A DNA stretch of 64,000 nt from Helicobacter sp. MIT 05-5294 (GTDB lineage: Bacteria > Campylobacterota > Campylobacteria > Campylobacterales > Helicobacteraceae): NCBI RefSeq assembly GCF_000765675.1, contig NZ_JRPA02000001.1, positions 186,001 through 250,000 on the forward strand, written 5' to 3'. The notes below the pieces were generated by a model. The model saw only the letters and a list, made by a program, of their open reading frames with translations, did not search any database and had not been told where the DNA came from. Below are positions 26,844 through 35,013 of this stretch, one piece after another. Numbering within the stretch: the stretch's first letter is position 1; each line of letters opens with the position of its first letter. Position numbers and translations under genes: made by a program.

Positions 26844-27581
26844 TTAGCTGCTTTTGAGGCTTAAAAATAAATGCGATAAAGTTGTGAGCGCAAACACAGG
26901 TGCGAAAAATCCGATAATTGGAATCAAGCTTAATCCATACAAAGGCAAGGTTACGCTACGGATTCTGCCTTTTTGTTCTTGTTTGATGTGTTTTAAGGTG
27001 CTTTTGTCAAAGATTCCTTCGCCTACATCAGCGACGAGCGTTTTGGAAAATAGCCAAAAATTAGGCAATAAAATCACAAATGAACCCACAAAAGGAATAA
27101 AATAAAAAGGCAGCAAGAGTATTAAAAAAAAGAGATATAAAAGATAAACGCCAATCAATGAAAGTATTGAAGCTATCGTGCTAGTATCCCCATCTAGAGA
27201 AGTGGTGGGATAGTGTTTGTTGCGCACAAAATTGACGACAAAAGGTGCTAAAAAGGAACAAATTATCAAAGTAAGCAATAAAGAAAGAACTAAAAACACA
27301 AAAGCCAAAAACACAACAATCGTTGTTCTGATGATATAATCCAAACTGCTTTGAATCCAAGTAAGCCAAGAAATCGTGAGATTCAAATCCCAATGCAATA
27401 GCCCATAAAGATTCTCTTGCCAAGTGCTACCAAATAAATAAAGAATTGTGCCTAAAAAAATCAGCGCAAACAACAAGGGCAAAAAGGTGAGCCCGAGCAA
27501 ATAAGGCGTGAAAATATCTCTTCTTGCAAGTGCGAAGCAGTGTTTGGTTTGGGCGAGTTGTTCTTGCATATTGGGTTGCAT
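26844..27581 (-). CDS. EI24/CysZ-like inner-membrane protein
   Basis: 245 residues with about five hydrophobic segments: 27-50, 88-118, 138-175 (double) and 212-240. Annotated relatives in Campylobacter carry the EI24 (etoposide-induced 2.4-like) domain; the pattern of long hydrophobic pairs and the C-terminal LPLYGLSLIPIIGFFAPVFALT segment fit that family. CysZ members move sulfate, but nothing here proves transport. It is tightly linked to dnaB. Confidence 0.65.
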   Translation of the reverse strand: MQPNMQEQLAQTKHCFALARRDIFTPYLLGLTFLPLLFALIFLGTILYLFGSTWQENLYGLLHWDLNLTISWLTWIQSSLDYIIRTTIVVFLAFVFLVLSLLLTLIICSFLAPFVVNFVRNKHYPTTSLDGDTSTIASILSLIGVYLLYLFFLILLLPFYFIPFVGSFVILLPNFWLFSKTLVADVGEGIFDKSTLKHIKQEQKGRIRSVTLPLYGLSLIPIIGFFAPVFALTTLSHLFLSLKSS

Positions 27582-27638
27582 TTTTGTCCTTGAAATAGAA
27601 TCTCTAACAAATGATTGAAGAATTTATCCGCAAGATTC

Positions 27639-27878
27639 TTACCAAGTGAGAACTTCTCTTTTGATTTTATTGAGTGTTTCAATCGCTTCTTTGAGGCGTG
27701 AAACTTCATTGTCAATTTGTTGCAGATTCCACGCGCCAAGCTCATCAGGCATATCTTGTGAGCCGCGTTTAATCATAATATAATCTACAAAAGAAATTTT
27801 TGCCATTCCTAAAAGAAGCTCAATCTCTGCTTGTGCTTCTTCAATCTCGCGTAAGATTCCGTCAATGCGTTCAAACAT
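27639..27878 (-). CDS. Small coiled-coil protein of unknown function
   Basis: 79 residues from the ATG at 27878, which has AAGGA five bases ahead; a longer frame to 27917 lacks such a site. Two amphipathic helices (FERIDGILREIEEAQAEIEL and DNEVSRLKEAIETLNKIKRE) flank a middle piece with MIKRGSQDMPDELGAWNLQQ. No known motif. Codon use and the ribosome site support a real gene. It lies between queH and the EI24-like gene. Confidence 0.65.
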   Translation of the reverse strand: MFERIDGILREIEEAQAEIELLLGMAKISFVDYIMIKRGSQDMPDELGAWNLQQIDNEVSRLKEAIETLNKIKREVLTW

Positions 27879-27930
27879 TTTAATCCTTTTTGCTTTTGTA
27901 AGCCAAAATTTTAGCATTTTTGATGAATTT

Positions 27931-29043
27931 TTACAAAGGGATAAAATCTTCTAGTATCTCTTCTTGCATTAGAGAAGAAATTTCTAGTGTAAAATCCTCG
28001 TAAATTGGCTCTTTGAGGATAAGAATCGGAGAAGTTAAGAATCCTTGAGGATAAAGTTTTAAGCGCAAATTTAGCTGTATTTCCTCACTAAGCCCCTCTT
28101 GTAAAAGTGTCGCGAAATCCTCTTTGCCCAAAAAGTCTTTAAAATCATCAAAACAAAGCAACAAAATCCCCTCTTTGTTTGCATATCCGATTCCATTATG
28201 CCAGATTTCCACTTGTGCTTTGGTGGGTTTGGCGAGTTGTGAATGGTTGCAAATAAAGCTAGGAATCGTGCGTTCTTTTGAGGTTAATTTGCCACTTAGC
28301 AGGACATAGCGCGAAACTTTGCGTTTGATGATTTTATAGGGTTGGTGTTGTTGTTCTAGTTGGGTGCGTGTTTGGAAATTGTGGAATCGCAAAGCAGGGA
28401 GATTCCTTGAATCTTTGGGCAGATTGAGCGGAGAGAGAAGCTCTAATGTGCTTTTGTGTGATTTGTCGCGTTGGGCTTTGAGCGCGAAAACGCAACCACA
28501 ATAGTTTTGGCGGTAGAGATTCGCACTTTTTGCCAATGCGTTTTGCACTTGTGTGCCGCCTTTGCTGCGCACATCAAGGGGCAAAAAGTCAAGATTCCAA
28601 TCTTTGCCAATCTTTTCTCCTTGTGCGAAAAGCTCGGCTTGGGATTTCATAGGACTTGCAAGAAGCGTCGTAGTAAATCCTGCACAATGCGTATTTTGTG
28701 CTATTTGTGCGGTTTTTGTAAGGCGAAAGTCAAAGCAAAAGCTACACCGCTCTCCCTTTTCAGGTGCATTCTCCAAGCCTCTAGCGTTTTTGAACCATTC
28801 TTCATCTTCGTATTCCCCAACAATGAGCGGAATCCCAAGCATTGCGCAACTTCTCTCTACATCACTTAGGCGCAGTTGGTATTCTTCAAAGGGGTGAATG
28901 TTGGGGTTATAAAAGAATCCACAAAAACGCTTTTGAGGGTAGAGTTGTTGGAGTTGGGTTAAAAAATGATGGCTATCTACACTGCAACAAATATGCACTA
29001 AAATCGTGTTTTGATTGCTAAAATCATAAGGAATTGATGACAT
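27931..29043 (-). CDS. queH: Epoxyqueuosine reductase QueH
   Basis: Last step of queuosine synthesis in tRNA. 370 residues. Cysteine motifs of the QueH (DUF208) family: VHICCSVDS at the N terminus, ERCSFCFDFRLTKTAQIA in the middle, YCGCVF further on; these bind an Fe-S cluster and metal. The conserved FYNPNIHPFEEYQLR is also present. The C-terminal 170 residues (after about 200) extend beyond the common 200-residue core, as in other Campylobacterota. Confidence 0.92.
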   Translation of the reverse strand: MSSIPYDFSNQNTILVHICCSVDSHHFLTQLQQLYPQKRFCGFFYNPNIHPFEEYQLRLSDVERSCAMLGIPLIVGEYEDEEWFKNARGLENAPEKGERCSFCFDFRLTKTAQIAQNTHCAGFTTTLLASPMKSQAELFAQGEKIGKDWNLDFLPLDVRSKGGTQVQNALAKSANLYRQNYCGCVFALKAQRDKSHKSTLELLSPLNLPKDSRNLPALRFHNFQTRTQLEQQHQPYKIIKRKVSRYVLLSGKLTSKERTIPSFICNHSQLAKPTKAQVEIWHNGIGYANKEGILLLCFDDFKDFLGKEDFATLLQEGLSEEIQLNLRLKLYPQGFLTSPILILKEPIYEDFTLEISSLMQEEILEDFIPL

Positions 29044-29114
29044 TTTCTCTCTTTAAATTAACTTTGGATAATGAAATTTTAATATAAACCTAGCGTAAGT
29101 TGCAAGAAATATGC

Positions 29115-29120
29115 TAAAAT
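29115..29120 (+). promoter_or_regulatory. -10 box for tRNA-Glu
   Basis: TATGCTAAAAT, an extended -10 element ending 6 bases before the tRNA 5' end. Confidence 0.55.
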
Positions 29121-29126
29121 TCGTGC

Positions 29127-29202
29127 GACCCTTTCATCTAGAGGCCAAGGATAATGCCCTTTCACGGCATATACGGAAGTTCAAATCTTCCAAGGGTCGC
29201 CA
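29127..29202 (+). tRNA. tRNA-Glu (TTC)
   Basis: GACCCTT pairs with AAGGGTC as the 7-bp acceptor stem. The anticodon stem-loop is TGCCCTTTCACGGCA with TTC, the T arm is GGAAG-TTCAAAT-CTTCC, the discriminator is G and CCA is encoded. 76 bases. Confidence 0.95.
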
Positions 29203-29264
29203 AACTTCTTAATTTTTAAACTTGCCTTCATTAAAAACAAATAAAACTTTAATATCGGGTAATC

Positions 29265-29480
29265 TGCCGTCATTGCGTCCTTTTGTAGGAGTCGTGGTGT
29301 GCAATTTGCAAAACAAATTTCACCCACACTTGCAAATTCATAATACAGAATCTGTTTTAGAGATTCCATTGTAATATCTTTTAGCGTATAAAGCGTGGAT
29401 TGCTTCGTCCTTGCAGTCCTTGTAATGATGTGCATGACACTTTCGTTTGCTTTGTTGCTTTGCAAAATGCAGTGGCAGAA
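29265..29480. repeat. Dispersed palindromic repeat, copy 6
   Basis: Between tRNA-Glu and dgkA. Blocks: GTCATTGCGTCC near 29270, CCCACACTTGCAAATTCATA, AGAATCTGTTTTAGAGATTCC and GTGGATTGCTTCGTCCTTGC near 29396. Open frames here are by-products of the repeat. Confidence 0.6.
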
Positions 29481-29482
29481 TC

Positions 29483-29833
29483 CTAGAGATTTATTAGCAC
29501 AAGTCCCCAAGTGAAAACGGCGGTTAAGATTGCAAAAAACACACCTGCAGACGCGCAATCTTTGGCAATTTTGGCTTTGGTGTGAAATTCTTGCGTAACC
29601 AAATCCACGCAGGATTCAATAGCAGAATTAAAGCACTCTGCAATCAAAATCAAAAATAAAACACCAATCAAACAAATTCTCTCCATAAGGGAGATTTCAA
29701 GCAAAAATGCAACAAATAACAAAGGACAGACAAAGAGGCATTCTAGCCTGAAACTCATTTCCGCTTTAAGCATAGCAAATACTCCATTTAAGGCATATTT
29801 TGTATTGCTGAAGAAACGATATTTTGGTTTCAT
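29483..29833 (-). CDS. dgkA: Diacylglycerol kinase
   Basis: Small integral-membrane kinase recycling diacylglycerol to phosphatidate. 116 residues with three hydrophobic helices. Hallmark active-site segment AECFNSAIESCVDLVTQEFH, then KAKIAKDCASAGV. The N terminus RFFSNTKYALNGVFAMLKAE is the usual amphipathic surface helix. Divergent from the FMN-fold gene. Confidence 0.93.
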   Translation of the reverse strand: MKPKYRFFSNTKYALNGVFAMLKAEMSFRLECLFVCPLLFVAFLLEISLMERICLIGVLFLILIAECFNSAIESCVDLVTQEFHTKAKIAKDCASAGVFFAILTAVFTWGLVLINL

Positions 29834-29911
29834 TTTTGCTTCTTTAGATTCTTAAAATCGCGACATATTACCATTTTTTGGATATTTTATGCTTATTTTT
29901 GAAATTTTAGC

Positions 29912-29917
29912 TACAAT
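29912..29917 (+). promoter_or_regulatory. -10 box suggesting a leaderless transcript
   Basis: TTTTAGCTACAAT ends 8 bases before the ATG at 29926. Transcription would begin at or within two or three bases of the start codon. Confidence 0.45.
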
Positions 29918-29925
29918 TCCGCCCT

Positions 29926-30348
29926 ATGAATGAAAAAATAAAAGATTTTATTAAAAAACAACATTTGTTAGTTTTGAGTGTTTTGGAAGCAGATTCTAGT
30001 GGATTTGGGGTTTATAGCGCAAGTTGCTATTACGCCTTTGATGTGCAGAATCTTGCTTTGCTTTTTAAAAGTGCGCAAGATTCGCGACACATTGAGCTTT
30101 GTTTTTTAAATCCAAAAGTTGGCATTAACATAGCGCAAGATTCTAAAAATATCGGGCGGATTCAAGGTGTGCAGATAAAGGCGAGATTCCACGAATCCAC
30201 ACAAGCACAAAAAGACCTGTATTATACGCGCTTTCCTTTCGCTAAAATAGGAAGTGGAGAGATTTTTGCGTTGGAGATTTTGTGGGCAAAATACACAAAT
30301 AATAAACTATTGTTAAGTAATAAAATAACTTTCACGAGGGAAAAATGA
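29926..30348 (+). CDS. Pyridoxamine 5'-phosphate oxidase-like FMN-binding split-barrel protein
   Basis: 140 residues. [19 protein letters not shown], then [23 protein letters not shown], matches the first strands of the FMN-binding split barrel (YhbP-like relatives: h-h-L-a-T-x-x-x-x-G-x-x-x-x-x-x-F, then L-x-F-x-S-x-x-x-s-x-H). True PdxH catalytic residues are not evident, so the substrate is unknown. No Shine-Dalgarno is visible, and the -10 box is so close that the mRNA is probably leaderless. The stop overlaps mnmA by 4 bases. Confidence 0.75.
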   Translation: MNEKIKDFIKKQHLLVLSVLEADSSGFGVYSASCYYAFDVQNLALLFKSAQDSRHIELCFLNPKVGINIAQDSKNIGRIQGVQIKARFHESTQAQKDLYYTRFPFAKIGSGEIFALEILWAKYTNNKLLLSNKITFTREK

Positions 30349-31403
30349 AAAAAGTTTTGTTGTTGATGAGCGGAGGTGTGGATTCTAGTTATTGCGCTTA
30401 TTTGTTGCAAAAAAGCGGGTATTTGGTGTATGGCGTGTATTTGAAGTTGCACGATAGAGAGGAAAAACACCGCTATTATGAAGCAAAAGTCGCACAATGC
30501 GCGGAATCTCTAGGAATTTCGTATGAAATTATTGATGAGCGGGAGTTGTTTAAAGAAAAGGTTTATAACTATTTTGTAGAATCTTATGTGCAAGGCAAAA
30601 CGCCAAATCCTTGCGCCTTGTGCAATCCGCTCGTGAAGTTTGGAATCGCATTTGAAATGGCGGATAGATTGGGATATGATTTTGTTGCTACCGGGCATTA
30701 TGCGCAAATCAAAGACAACAAAATCGCGCAAGGTGCAGATGGGAGCAAAGACCAAAGTTATTTTTTGTTTGGGCTAAAACAGGATTGGATTCCGCGTATC
30801 CTTTTTCCATTAGGAGATAAGAAAAAAGCTGAAATTAAGCCACTTGCGCTTAAAGAGCTTCCTTGGCTTGGAACGCTTGAAAGCTATAAGGATTCGCAAG
30901 AAATTTGCTTCGTAGAGAGTAGCTACATAGAAGTCTTGCAAAAACATCATAATGTAGAATCCAAAGGAATCGTGCTAGATTCGCAAGGCAAGGCAATAGG
31001 CGCACACAAGGGTTATATGCAATACACGATTGGTAAGCGCAAGGGATTTAGCGTTGCTGGGGCATTAAGTCCGCATTATGTGTTAAAAATCAATCCAAAA
31101 GACAATACGATTGTCGTGGGTGGGAAAGAGGAATTGGCGACAACTCAAGTGCGTGCGGTGAATTTTTCTACTCCAAAGGAGGTTTTTGAAAACGCAAAAG
31201 AGCTAGAATGCGAGGTTAAGATTCGCTATAAAAGCCACAAAACAAGGGCAAAGGTGAGATTAGAGCAAGAGCTAGATGCACAAGGAATCACGCGTGAGAT
31301 TCTTGTTGTAAACCTGCAAGAACCTGCTTTTGGCGTGGCAAGCGGACAAGCATTGGTGCTATATGAAGATGATAAGGTATTAGGAGGCGGGTTTATTTTA
31401 TAA
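30345..31403 (+). CDS. mnmA: tRNA-specific 2-thiouridylase
   Basis: Thiolates U34 of tRNA-Lys, -Glu and -Gln. 352 residues. PP-loop [12 protein letters not shown] at the N terminus; catalytic cysteines C93 ([12 protein letters not shown]) and C188 (SQEICFVE); GATGHYA-like segment [10 protein letters not shown]-terminal beta barrel with GKRKGFSV and ending GGGFIL. Starts inside the upstream stop (ATGA), and AGGGA lies in the last codons of that gene. Confidence 0.96.
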   Translation: MKKVLLLMSGGVDSSYCAYLLQKSGYLVYGVYLKLHDREEKHRYYEAKVAQCAESLGISYEIIDERELFKEKVYNYFVESYVQGKTPNPCALCNPLVKFGIAFEMADRLGYDFVATGHYAQIKDNKIAQGADGSKDQSYFLFGLKQDWIPRILFPLGDKKKAEIKPLALKELPWLGTLESYKDSQEICFVESSYIEVLQKHHNVESKGIVLDSQGKAIGAHKGYMQYTIGKRKGFSVAGALSPHYVLKINPKDNTIVVGGKEELATTQVRAVNFSTPKEVFENAKELECEVKIRYKSHKTRAKVRLEQELDAQGITREILVVNLQEPAFGVASGQALVLYEDDKVLGGGFIL

Positions 31404-31495
31404 CCCCTCCTATAAGTTTTGTTGTGAGGTTCTTAATGCGCAAGAGTATATGCTACAAACGATTCCCATAATGTGAAACTAGCATAGAATGAGGC

Positions 31496-31669
31496 TTATT
31501 TGGGCTGTGCTGTTTCTTGCTTTAATTCTCTGTCATAGTCTGATTTTTTGTTAAAAATTCTAATCCGATTAGCGTTGAAGTCCTCTGTTGTCGGGTCTTT
31601 TGTGGCGTCGTAATCTTCAACGCTAATTTGTGCAATCCCACAAAGCAAATGAATCAAATCATCAGACAT
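31496..31669 (-). CDS. Small hypothetical protein
   Basis: 57 residues from the ATG at 31669 (MSDDLIHLLCGIAQISVEDY and so on). The middle, EDYDATKDPTTEDFNANRIR, has a protein-like composition and the codon habits of the neighbourhood, yet I recognise no family. No Shine-Dalgarno is visible; its start overlaps the end of a shifted frame of the upstream small membrane gene, so coupling is possible. It may also be a relic. Confidence 0.4.
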   Translation of the reverse strand: MSDDLIHLLCGIAQISVEDYDATKDPTTEDFNANRIRIFNKKSDYDRELKQETAQPK

Positions 31670-31768
31670 AAAGCAACAAAACAGCACTTAAAACTCAAAG
31701 AAAGGACAAAGCATAACGTTGTAGCTTGGGTGAAAAGATTGTAAAGACTAAATGCAAGAATATGAGTT

Positions 31769-31957
31769 CTAGTAAAATCGTAGAAAAGATAGATTTAAAG
31801 ATTTTAGAAAGAAACCAAGTAAAAGAATCGCTGCATAAGCGGAATAATTCCAAACCAACAAAACCACCGCATTGCAAATCAAAATAAATAAAACGCTAGG
31901 TAGATTTTGCGATAAAAAACGCACAAAATTATGCCCCAAATGCCTTAATGGAATCAT
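31769..31957 (-). CDS. Small membrane protein, possibly frameshifted
   Basis: 62 residues opened by AGAGGAG eight bases before ATG, an excellent site. Residues 20-52 are hydrophobic (VLFILICNAVVLLVWNYSAY, then AAILLLGFFL). The frame stops at TAG soon after. Another reading frame continues as IYLFYDFTRTHILAFSLYNL and runs to a TGA at 31654-31656, inside the start region of the next small gene. A single indel would therefore give a longer membrane protein overlapping its neighbour. Function unknown. Confidence 0.45.
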   Translation of the reverse strand: MIPLRHLGHNFVRFLSQNLPSVLFILICNAVVLLVWNYSAYAAILLLGFFLKSLNLSFLRFY

Positions 31958-32021
31958 TTAATCTCCTCTTGTAATTTGCTTTTATAGCATTATAACAAGT
32001 TTTCACGCTTTTTTAAGATTC

Positions 32022-32215
32022 CATCGTGAAGTTTTAATGTGCTAGATTGTGGATTGCTTCGTCTTTGAATTCCTTGCAATGTAATGAGACAACGCAATGT
32101 GGAATCCTCGTAAAGGTGCGGTGGCAGTGCGTAATGCTACGGATTCCATAATCTTTTGCGGAGATTCCACAAGGGGGATTTGGGATTCCATGTGTGCTGC
32201 GGAATCCCATTTCTA
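32022..32215. repeat. Dispersed repeat, copy 7 (degenerate), with a strong hairpin
   Basis: GTGGATTGCTTCGTCTTTG near 32052, CCTTGCAATGTAATGAGAC near 32072 and GCGTAATGCTACGGATTCCA near 32131 match repeat blocks. The gap 31958-32245 shows no gene. Confidence 0.55.
32182..32208 (-). terminator. Hairpin after flgG
   Basis: GGGATTCC and GGAATCCC form a perfect 8-bp stem around an 11-base loop, about 40 bases past the flgG stop. No U-tract on the minus strand, so termination is only suggested. Confidence 0.35.
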
Positions 32216-32245
32216 TAATCGCAAAGTATTTAGTTTAGGCGGCTA

Positions 32246-33037
32246 TTAGTTTCGTTTGAGCTGATTGACGGTTTGGAGCATAGAATCCGCAGTTTGGATA
32301 GATTTAGAGTTCGCCTCATAAGCTCTTTGTCCGACGATGAGGTCTGTCATTTCTTCTACAAGTTTAACATTGCTCGTTTCTACGAATCCTTGTCTTAATT
32401 GTCCAAAGCCATTAAGTCCGGGTGTGCCTACGATTGGGTCGCCTGATGCGTTGGTGTTCAGATAGAGATTATCTCCTAATGCGTGAAGTCCTGCAGGGTT
32501 GATGAAATTCACGGTTTCAATCTGTCCTAGTTGATTGACTTCTGTGGAATTGCCTTGCACGACGGTTACCGTGCCATCAGTTCCGATATTGATTTGGGTT
32601 GCGTCATCTGGAATCGTGATATTTGGCACGAGCAAATAGCCTTGTGAATTAACGACATTGCCCTCATCATCTCTTTTGAATGCGCCATCGCGTGTGTAGG
32701 CAATCGTGCCATCGGGAAGCTCAATCTGAAAGAATCCATTTCCGGTGATTGCAATATCAAGATTCTGTTCGGTTTCTTTGAAGTTTCCTTGAGAAAACAG
32801 CTTTTGCACAGAGGTCGGGCGCACACCTAAGCCCACTTCAATCCCGGTTGGGCTAAGTGTAGTTTCTGAAGTGCTAGAACCCGCGTATTGAATCACTTGA
32901 TGAAACAAATCCGCAAATTCTGCGCGTTCTTTGCGATAGCCAAATGTATTAACATTAGAAATGTTGTTGGAAGTAACATCAATAAATAATTGTTGTCCTA
33001 ACATACCTGTGGTTGCTGTGTATAATGCTCGCATCAT
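32246..33037 (-). CDS. flgG: Flagellar distal rod protein FlgG
   Basis: 263 residues. N-terminal MRALYTATTGMLGQQLFIDV-type helix with SNNISNVNTFGYRKERAEF, D0/D1 domain motifs, and the C-terminal NVKLVEEMTDLIVGQRAYEA helix typical of FlgG. Exported by the flagellar type III apparatus and placed in the distal rod. It follows flgF by 14 bases; AAGGATTCTAAA precedes the ATG. Confidence 0.96.
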   Translation of the reverse strand: MMRALYTATTGMLGQQLFIDVTSNNISNVNTFGYRKERAEFADLFHQVIQYAGSSTSETTLSPTGIEVGLGVRPTSVQKLFSQGNFKETEQNLDIAITGNGFFQIELPDGTIAYTRDGAFKRDDEGNVVNSQGYLLVPNITIPDDATQINIGTDGTVTVVQGNSTEVNQLGQIETVNFINPAGLHALGDNLYLNTNASGDPIVGTPGLNGFGQLRQGFVETSNVKLVEEMTDLIVGQRAYEANSKSIQTADSMLQTVNQLKRN

Positions 33038-33051
33038 TTTAGAATCCTTTT

Positions 33052-33885
33052 TTAAGCTTTCGCTGCTAATTTTGTAATGGCTTCTGTGTTGAGGTCGTCC
33101 ATATGTGTTTTTAGCACTTTGGAATACGCTTCAACTAAGCGGTTTGTTTCAATCAATCCTGTCATTTCATAAACAACATTGATATTGCTTTTCTCTAAAA
33201 ACCCTTGATGGACTGCACCGCTTTGCTCCAAAGCTTCGCGCTCATTGGTTCTCTCCTTTGGATAAGAGTAGAGATTATCCCCAACTTTTTTAAGATATTT
33301 TGGGTTTTCAAAACTCACGATTCCGATATTGGAGATTAACGCCATTTCACTAATTCCCTCGTTGTTCAAATCGCGAATATAGATGTTTCCGCTACTATCT
33401 ACTTCTACTTGGAATCCATCGACAAATTCAATGTATTGTGGCGCGTCTAAATATTCTCGTGGAAGCACGGGAAAACCCTCTTTATTGACTAGCCTTCCTT
33501 GCTCATTTAGCACGAAAGAACCATCACGCGTATAACGAATCCCCTCGGGTGTTTCAATCATAAAATACGCATTTTCTCGTCCCAAAGCGAAGTCAAAGGT
33601 ATTATCGGTTTGCATCATTCCGCCCAATGAGCGGTCTGTAAATTCCTCTACGATTTGTGGGACGCGATTTAGTGAGCGATTATAAAATTTCGCCGCGTCT
33701 TTGGTTTGGTCGTCTATTGGCAAAAACTCTTTTGCTTGTTCATAGAGACGCAAAAAATCTCCAATCACAACATCATCGCGTTTAAAGCCGGTTGTGTTTG
33801 CGTTTGCGATATTGTTTGCAATCACATCTAAGCGGTCAATCTGCGTAACCATACCGCCAACAGAGCTATAATATCCACCTTGCAT
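33052..33885 (-). CDS. flgF: Flagellar proximal rod protein FlgF
   Basis: 277 residues. MQGGYYSSVGGMVTQIDRLD, then IANNIANANTTGFKRDDVV, is the rod-protein N terminus; GRENAYFMIETPEGIRYTRDG is the FlgF/FlgG middle domain; and INVVYEMTGLIETNRLVEAY closes it. In Campylobacter the homologous gene has been labelled flgG2. It heads the flgF-flgG operon and has a sigma-54 promoter directly upstream. Confidence 0.93.
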   Translation of the reverse strand: MQGGYYSSVGGMVTQIDRLDVIANNIANANTTGFKRDDVVIGDFLRLYEQAKEFLPIDDQTKDAAKFYNRSLNRVPQIVEEFTDRSLGGMMQTDNTFDFALGRENAYFMIETPEGIRYTRDGSFVLNEQGRLVNKEGFPVLPREYLDAPQYIEFVDGFQVEVDSSGNIYIRDLNNEGISEMALISNIGIVSFENPKYLKKVGDNLYSYPKERTNEREALEQSGAVHQGFLEKSNINVVYEMTGLIETNRLVEAYSKVLKTHMDDLNTEAITKLAAKA

Positions 33886-33919
33886 TTTATGCCTTTTTAT
33901 AAACTTTTGTGAGAGTTAA

Positions 33920-33936
33920 AGCAAAAGGTGTTCCAA
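33920..33936 (-). promoter_or_regulatory. Sigma-54 (RpoN) promoter of flgFG
   Basis: On the minus strand TTGGAAC-N5-TTGCT, with exactly ten bases between the GG (-24) and GC (-12) pairs. Compared with the consensus TGGCAC-N5-TTGC it differs by one base in the -24 element. The start point would lie near 33909, about 24 bases before the flgF ATG. RpoN control of rod and hook genes is established for Helicobacter and Campylobacter. Confidence 0.85.
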
Positions 33937-34031
33937 AATAAGATTTTATGCGTAAAGTTTTGTTTTGGGATTCTTATTTGGCGAATTTAAGGCGATTTTG
34001 GGCTTTGTTTGGAATCTTTTGCGTGAGGAAA

Positions 34032-34319
34032 TTATTTGTTTTTGCTCATTTGAGCTTTGTTTTCGGTTTTATAAAGCCAAATAAACACTTCCACGACTGC
34101 CTTATAAAGTGCGGGTGGAATCTCCTCGTCTAACTCTAGGCTGATAAGCGAATCCACTAAAGCTTTGCTTTGAAAGAGCGGAATCTCGTATTCTTTTGCT
34201 TTTTCAATAATTCGTTGTGCAAGGAATCCCTCGCCTTTGGCGATGACTTTAGGTGCGCGTTGTTTATTTTGTTCATAAGCGAGTGCGACGGCTTTTTGAT
34301 TGAGTGGCAAAGGTGGCAT
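34032..34319 (-). CDS. flhX: FlhB C-terminal-like protein FlhX
   Basis: 95 residues. Corresponds to the cytoplasmic C-terminal domain of FlhB/YscU after its cleavage site: QKAVALAYEQNKQRAPKVIA, KGEGFLAQRIIEKAKEYEIP, then LDEEIPPALYKAVVEVFIWLY. No membrane part and no NPTH autocleavage motif. Stand-alone FlhX is known in H. pylori (HP1575), where it can replace the cleaved FlhB fragment. The start overlaps the ribE stop (TAATG). Confidence 0.9.
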   Translation of the reverse strand: MPPLPLNQKAVALAYEQNKQRAPKVIAKGEGFLAQRIIEKAKEYEIPLFQSKALVDSLISLELDEEIPPALYKAVVEVFIWLYKTENKAQMSKNK

Positions 34320-34954
34320 TAGTAACTCCCTAAGATTCTATCAATTTGCGCCCAACTTAGAGCGGAGTTTTTGGAATCTTGTAGGTTAGGTTGGTGTTTA
34401 TGGAGGAAATGCCAAACCATACGCGCAAGACAATCGGTTTCTATATTCACACGCGTTCCGACTTTGTAAGTCGGGAAAAGCGTGGAATGCAAAGTGTGCG
34501 GAATAATCGTAAGGCGCAACGCATCTTCTAGAATCTCGTTAATCGTAAGGCTGATTCCAGAAATCGCAATGCTCCCTTTGGGCGCACATAAATCTAAAAT
34601 CTTATCCTCTGTGCGGATAAAAAAATCTGTGCCGATTTTATGGGATTCTATGCGGGTGATTTCTCCGATTCCATCAATATGTCCTTGCACGATATGCCCA
34701 TCTAGTCTATCGCTAAGGCGCAATGCGGGTTCAATATGCACGAAATCTTTATAGGTTTCTAGCGCGATTCTTTGTTGTGTTTCTTCGCTAAGTTCTAGCG
34801 CGAAACCATCGTCAAAAGTTTCAATCGTGGTCAAACACGCGCCATTGACTGCGATAGAATCCCCGATTTTAGGTTTGTGTTGTGCAGCAATACGAAGTGT
34901 CGCACCTTGCAAGGATTTGACTTTGCCAAACTCGCGCACAAGTCCAGTAAACAT
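34319..34954 (-). CDS. ribE: Riboflavin synthase alpha chain
   Basis: Dismutes two 6,7-dimethyl-8-ribityllumazines into riboflavin. 211 residues from the ATG at 34954 (MFTGLVREFGKV), with AAAGG six bases ahead; two codons more upstream would need a TTG. Two tandem lumazine-binding domains: GDSIAVNGACLTT in the first, KGSIAISGISLTINEI in the second. Neighbours flhX and tatD as I recall from H. pylori, although tatD is divergent here. Confidence 0.96.
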   Translation of the reverse strand: MFTGLVREFGKVKSLQGATLRIAAQHKPKIGDSIAVNGACLTTIETFDDGFALELSEETQQRIALETYKDFVHIEPALRLSDRLDGHIVQGHIDGIGEITRIESHKIGTDFFIRTEDKILDLCAPKGSIAISGISLTINEILEDALRLTIIPHTLHSTLFPTYKVGTRVNIETDCLARMVWHFLHKHQPNLQDSKNSALSWAQIDRILGSY

Positions 34955-35013
34955 TTCCAACCTTTAAGTAAAATTGCATTAAAATTTGTAAATTGTAGCA
35001 TAAAAGGAGTGAT

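Noticed and set aside
29181-29558. Minus-strand frame of 125 codons over tRNA-Glu flank and repeat
   Set aside because: Overlaps repeat copy 6 and the 3' end of dgkA; no coding signature.
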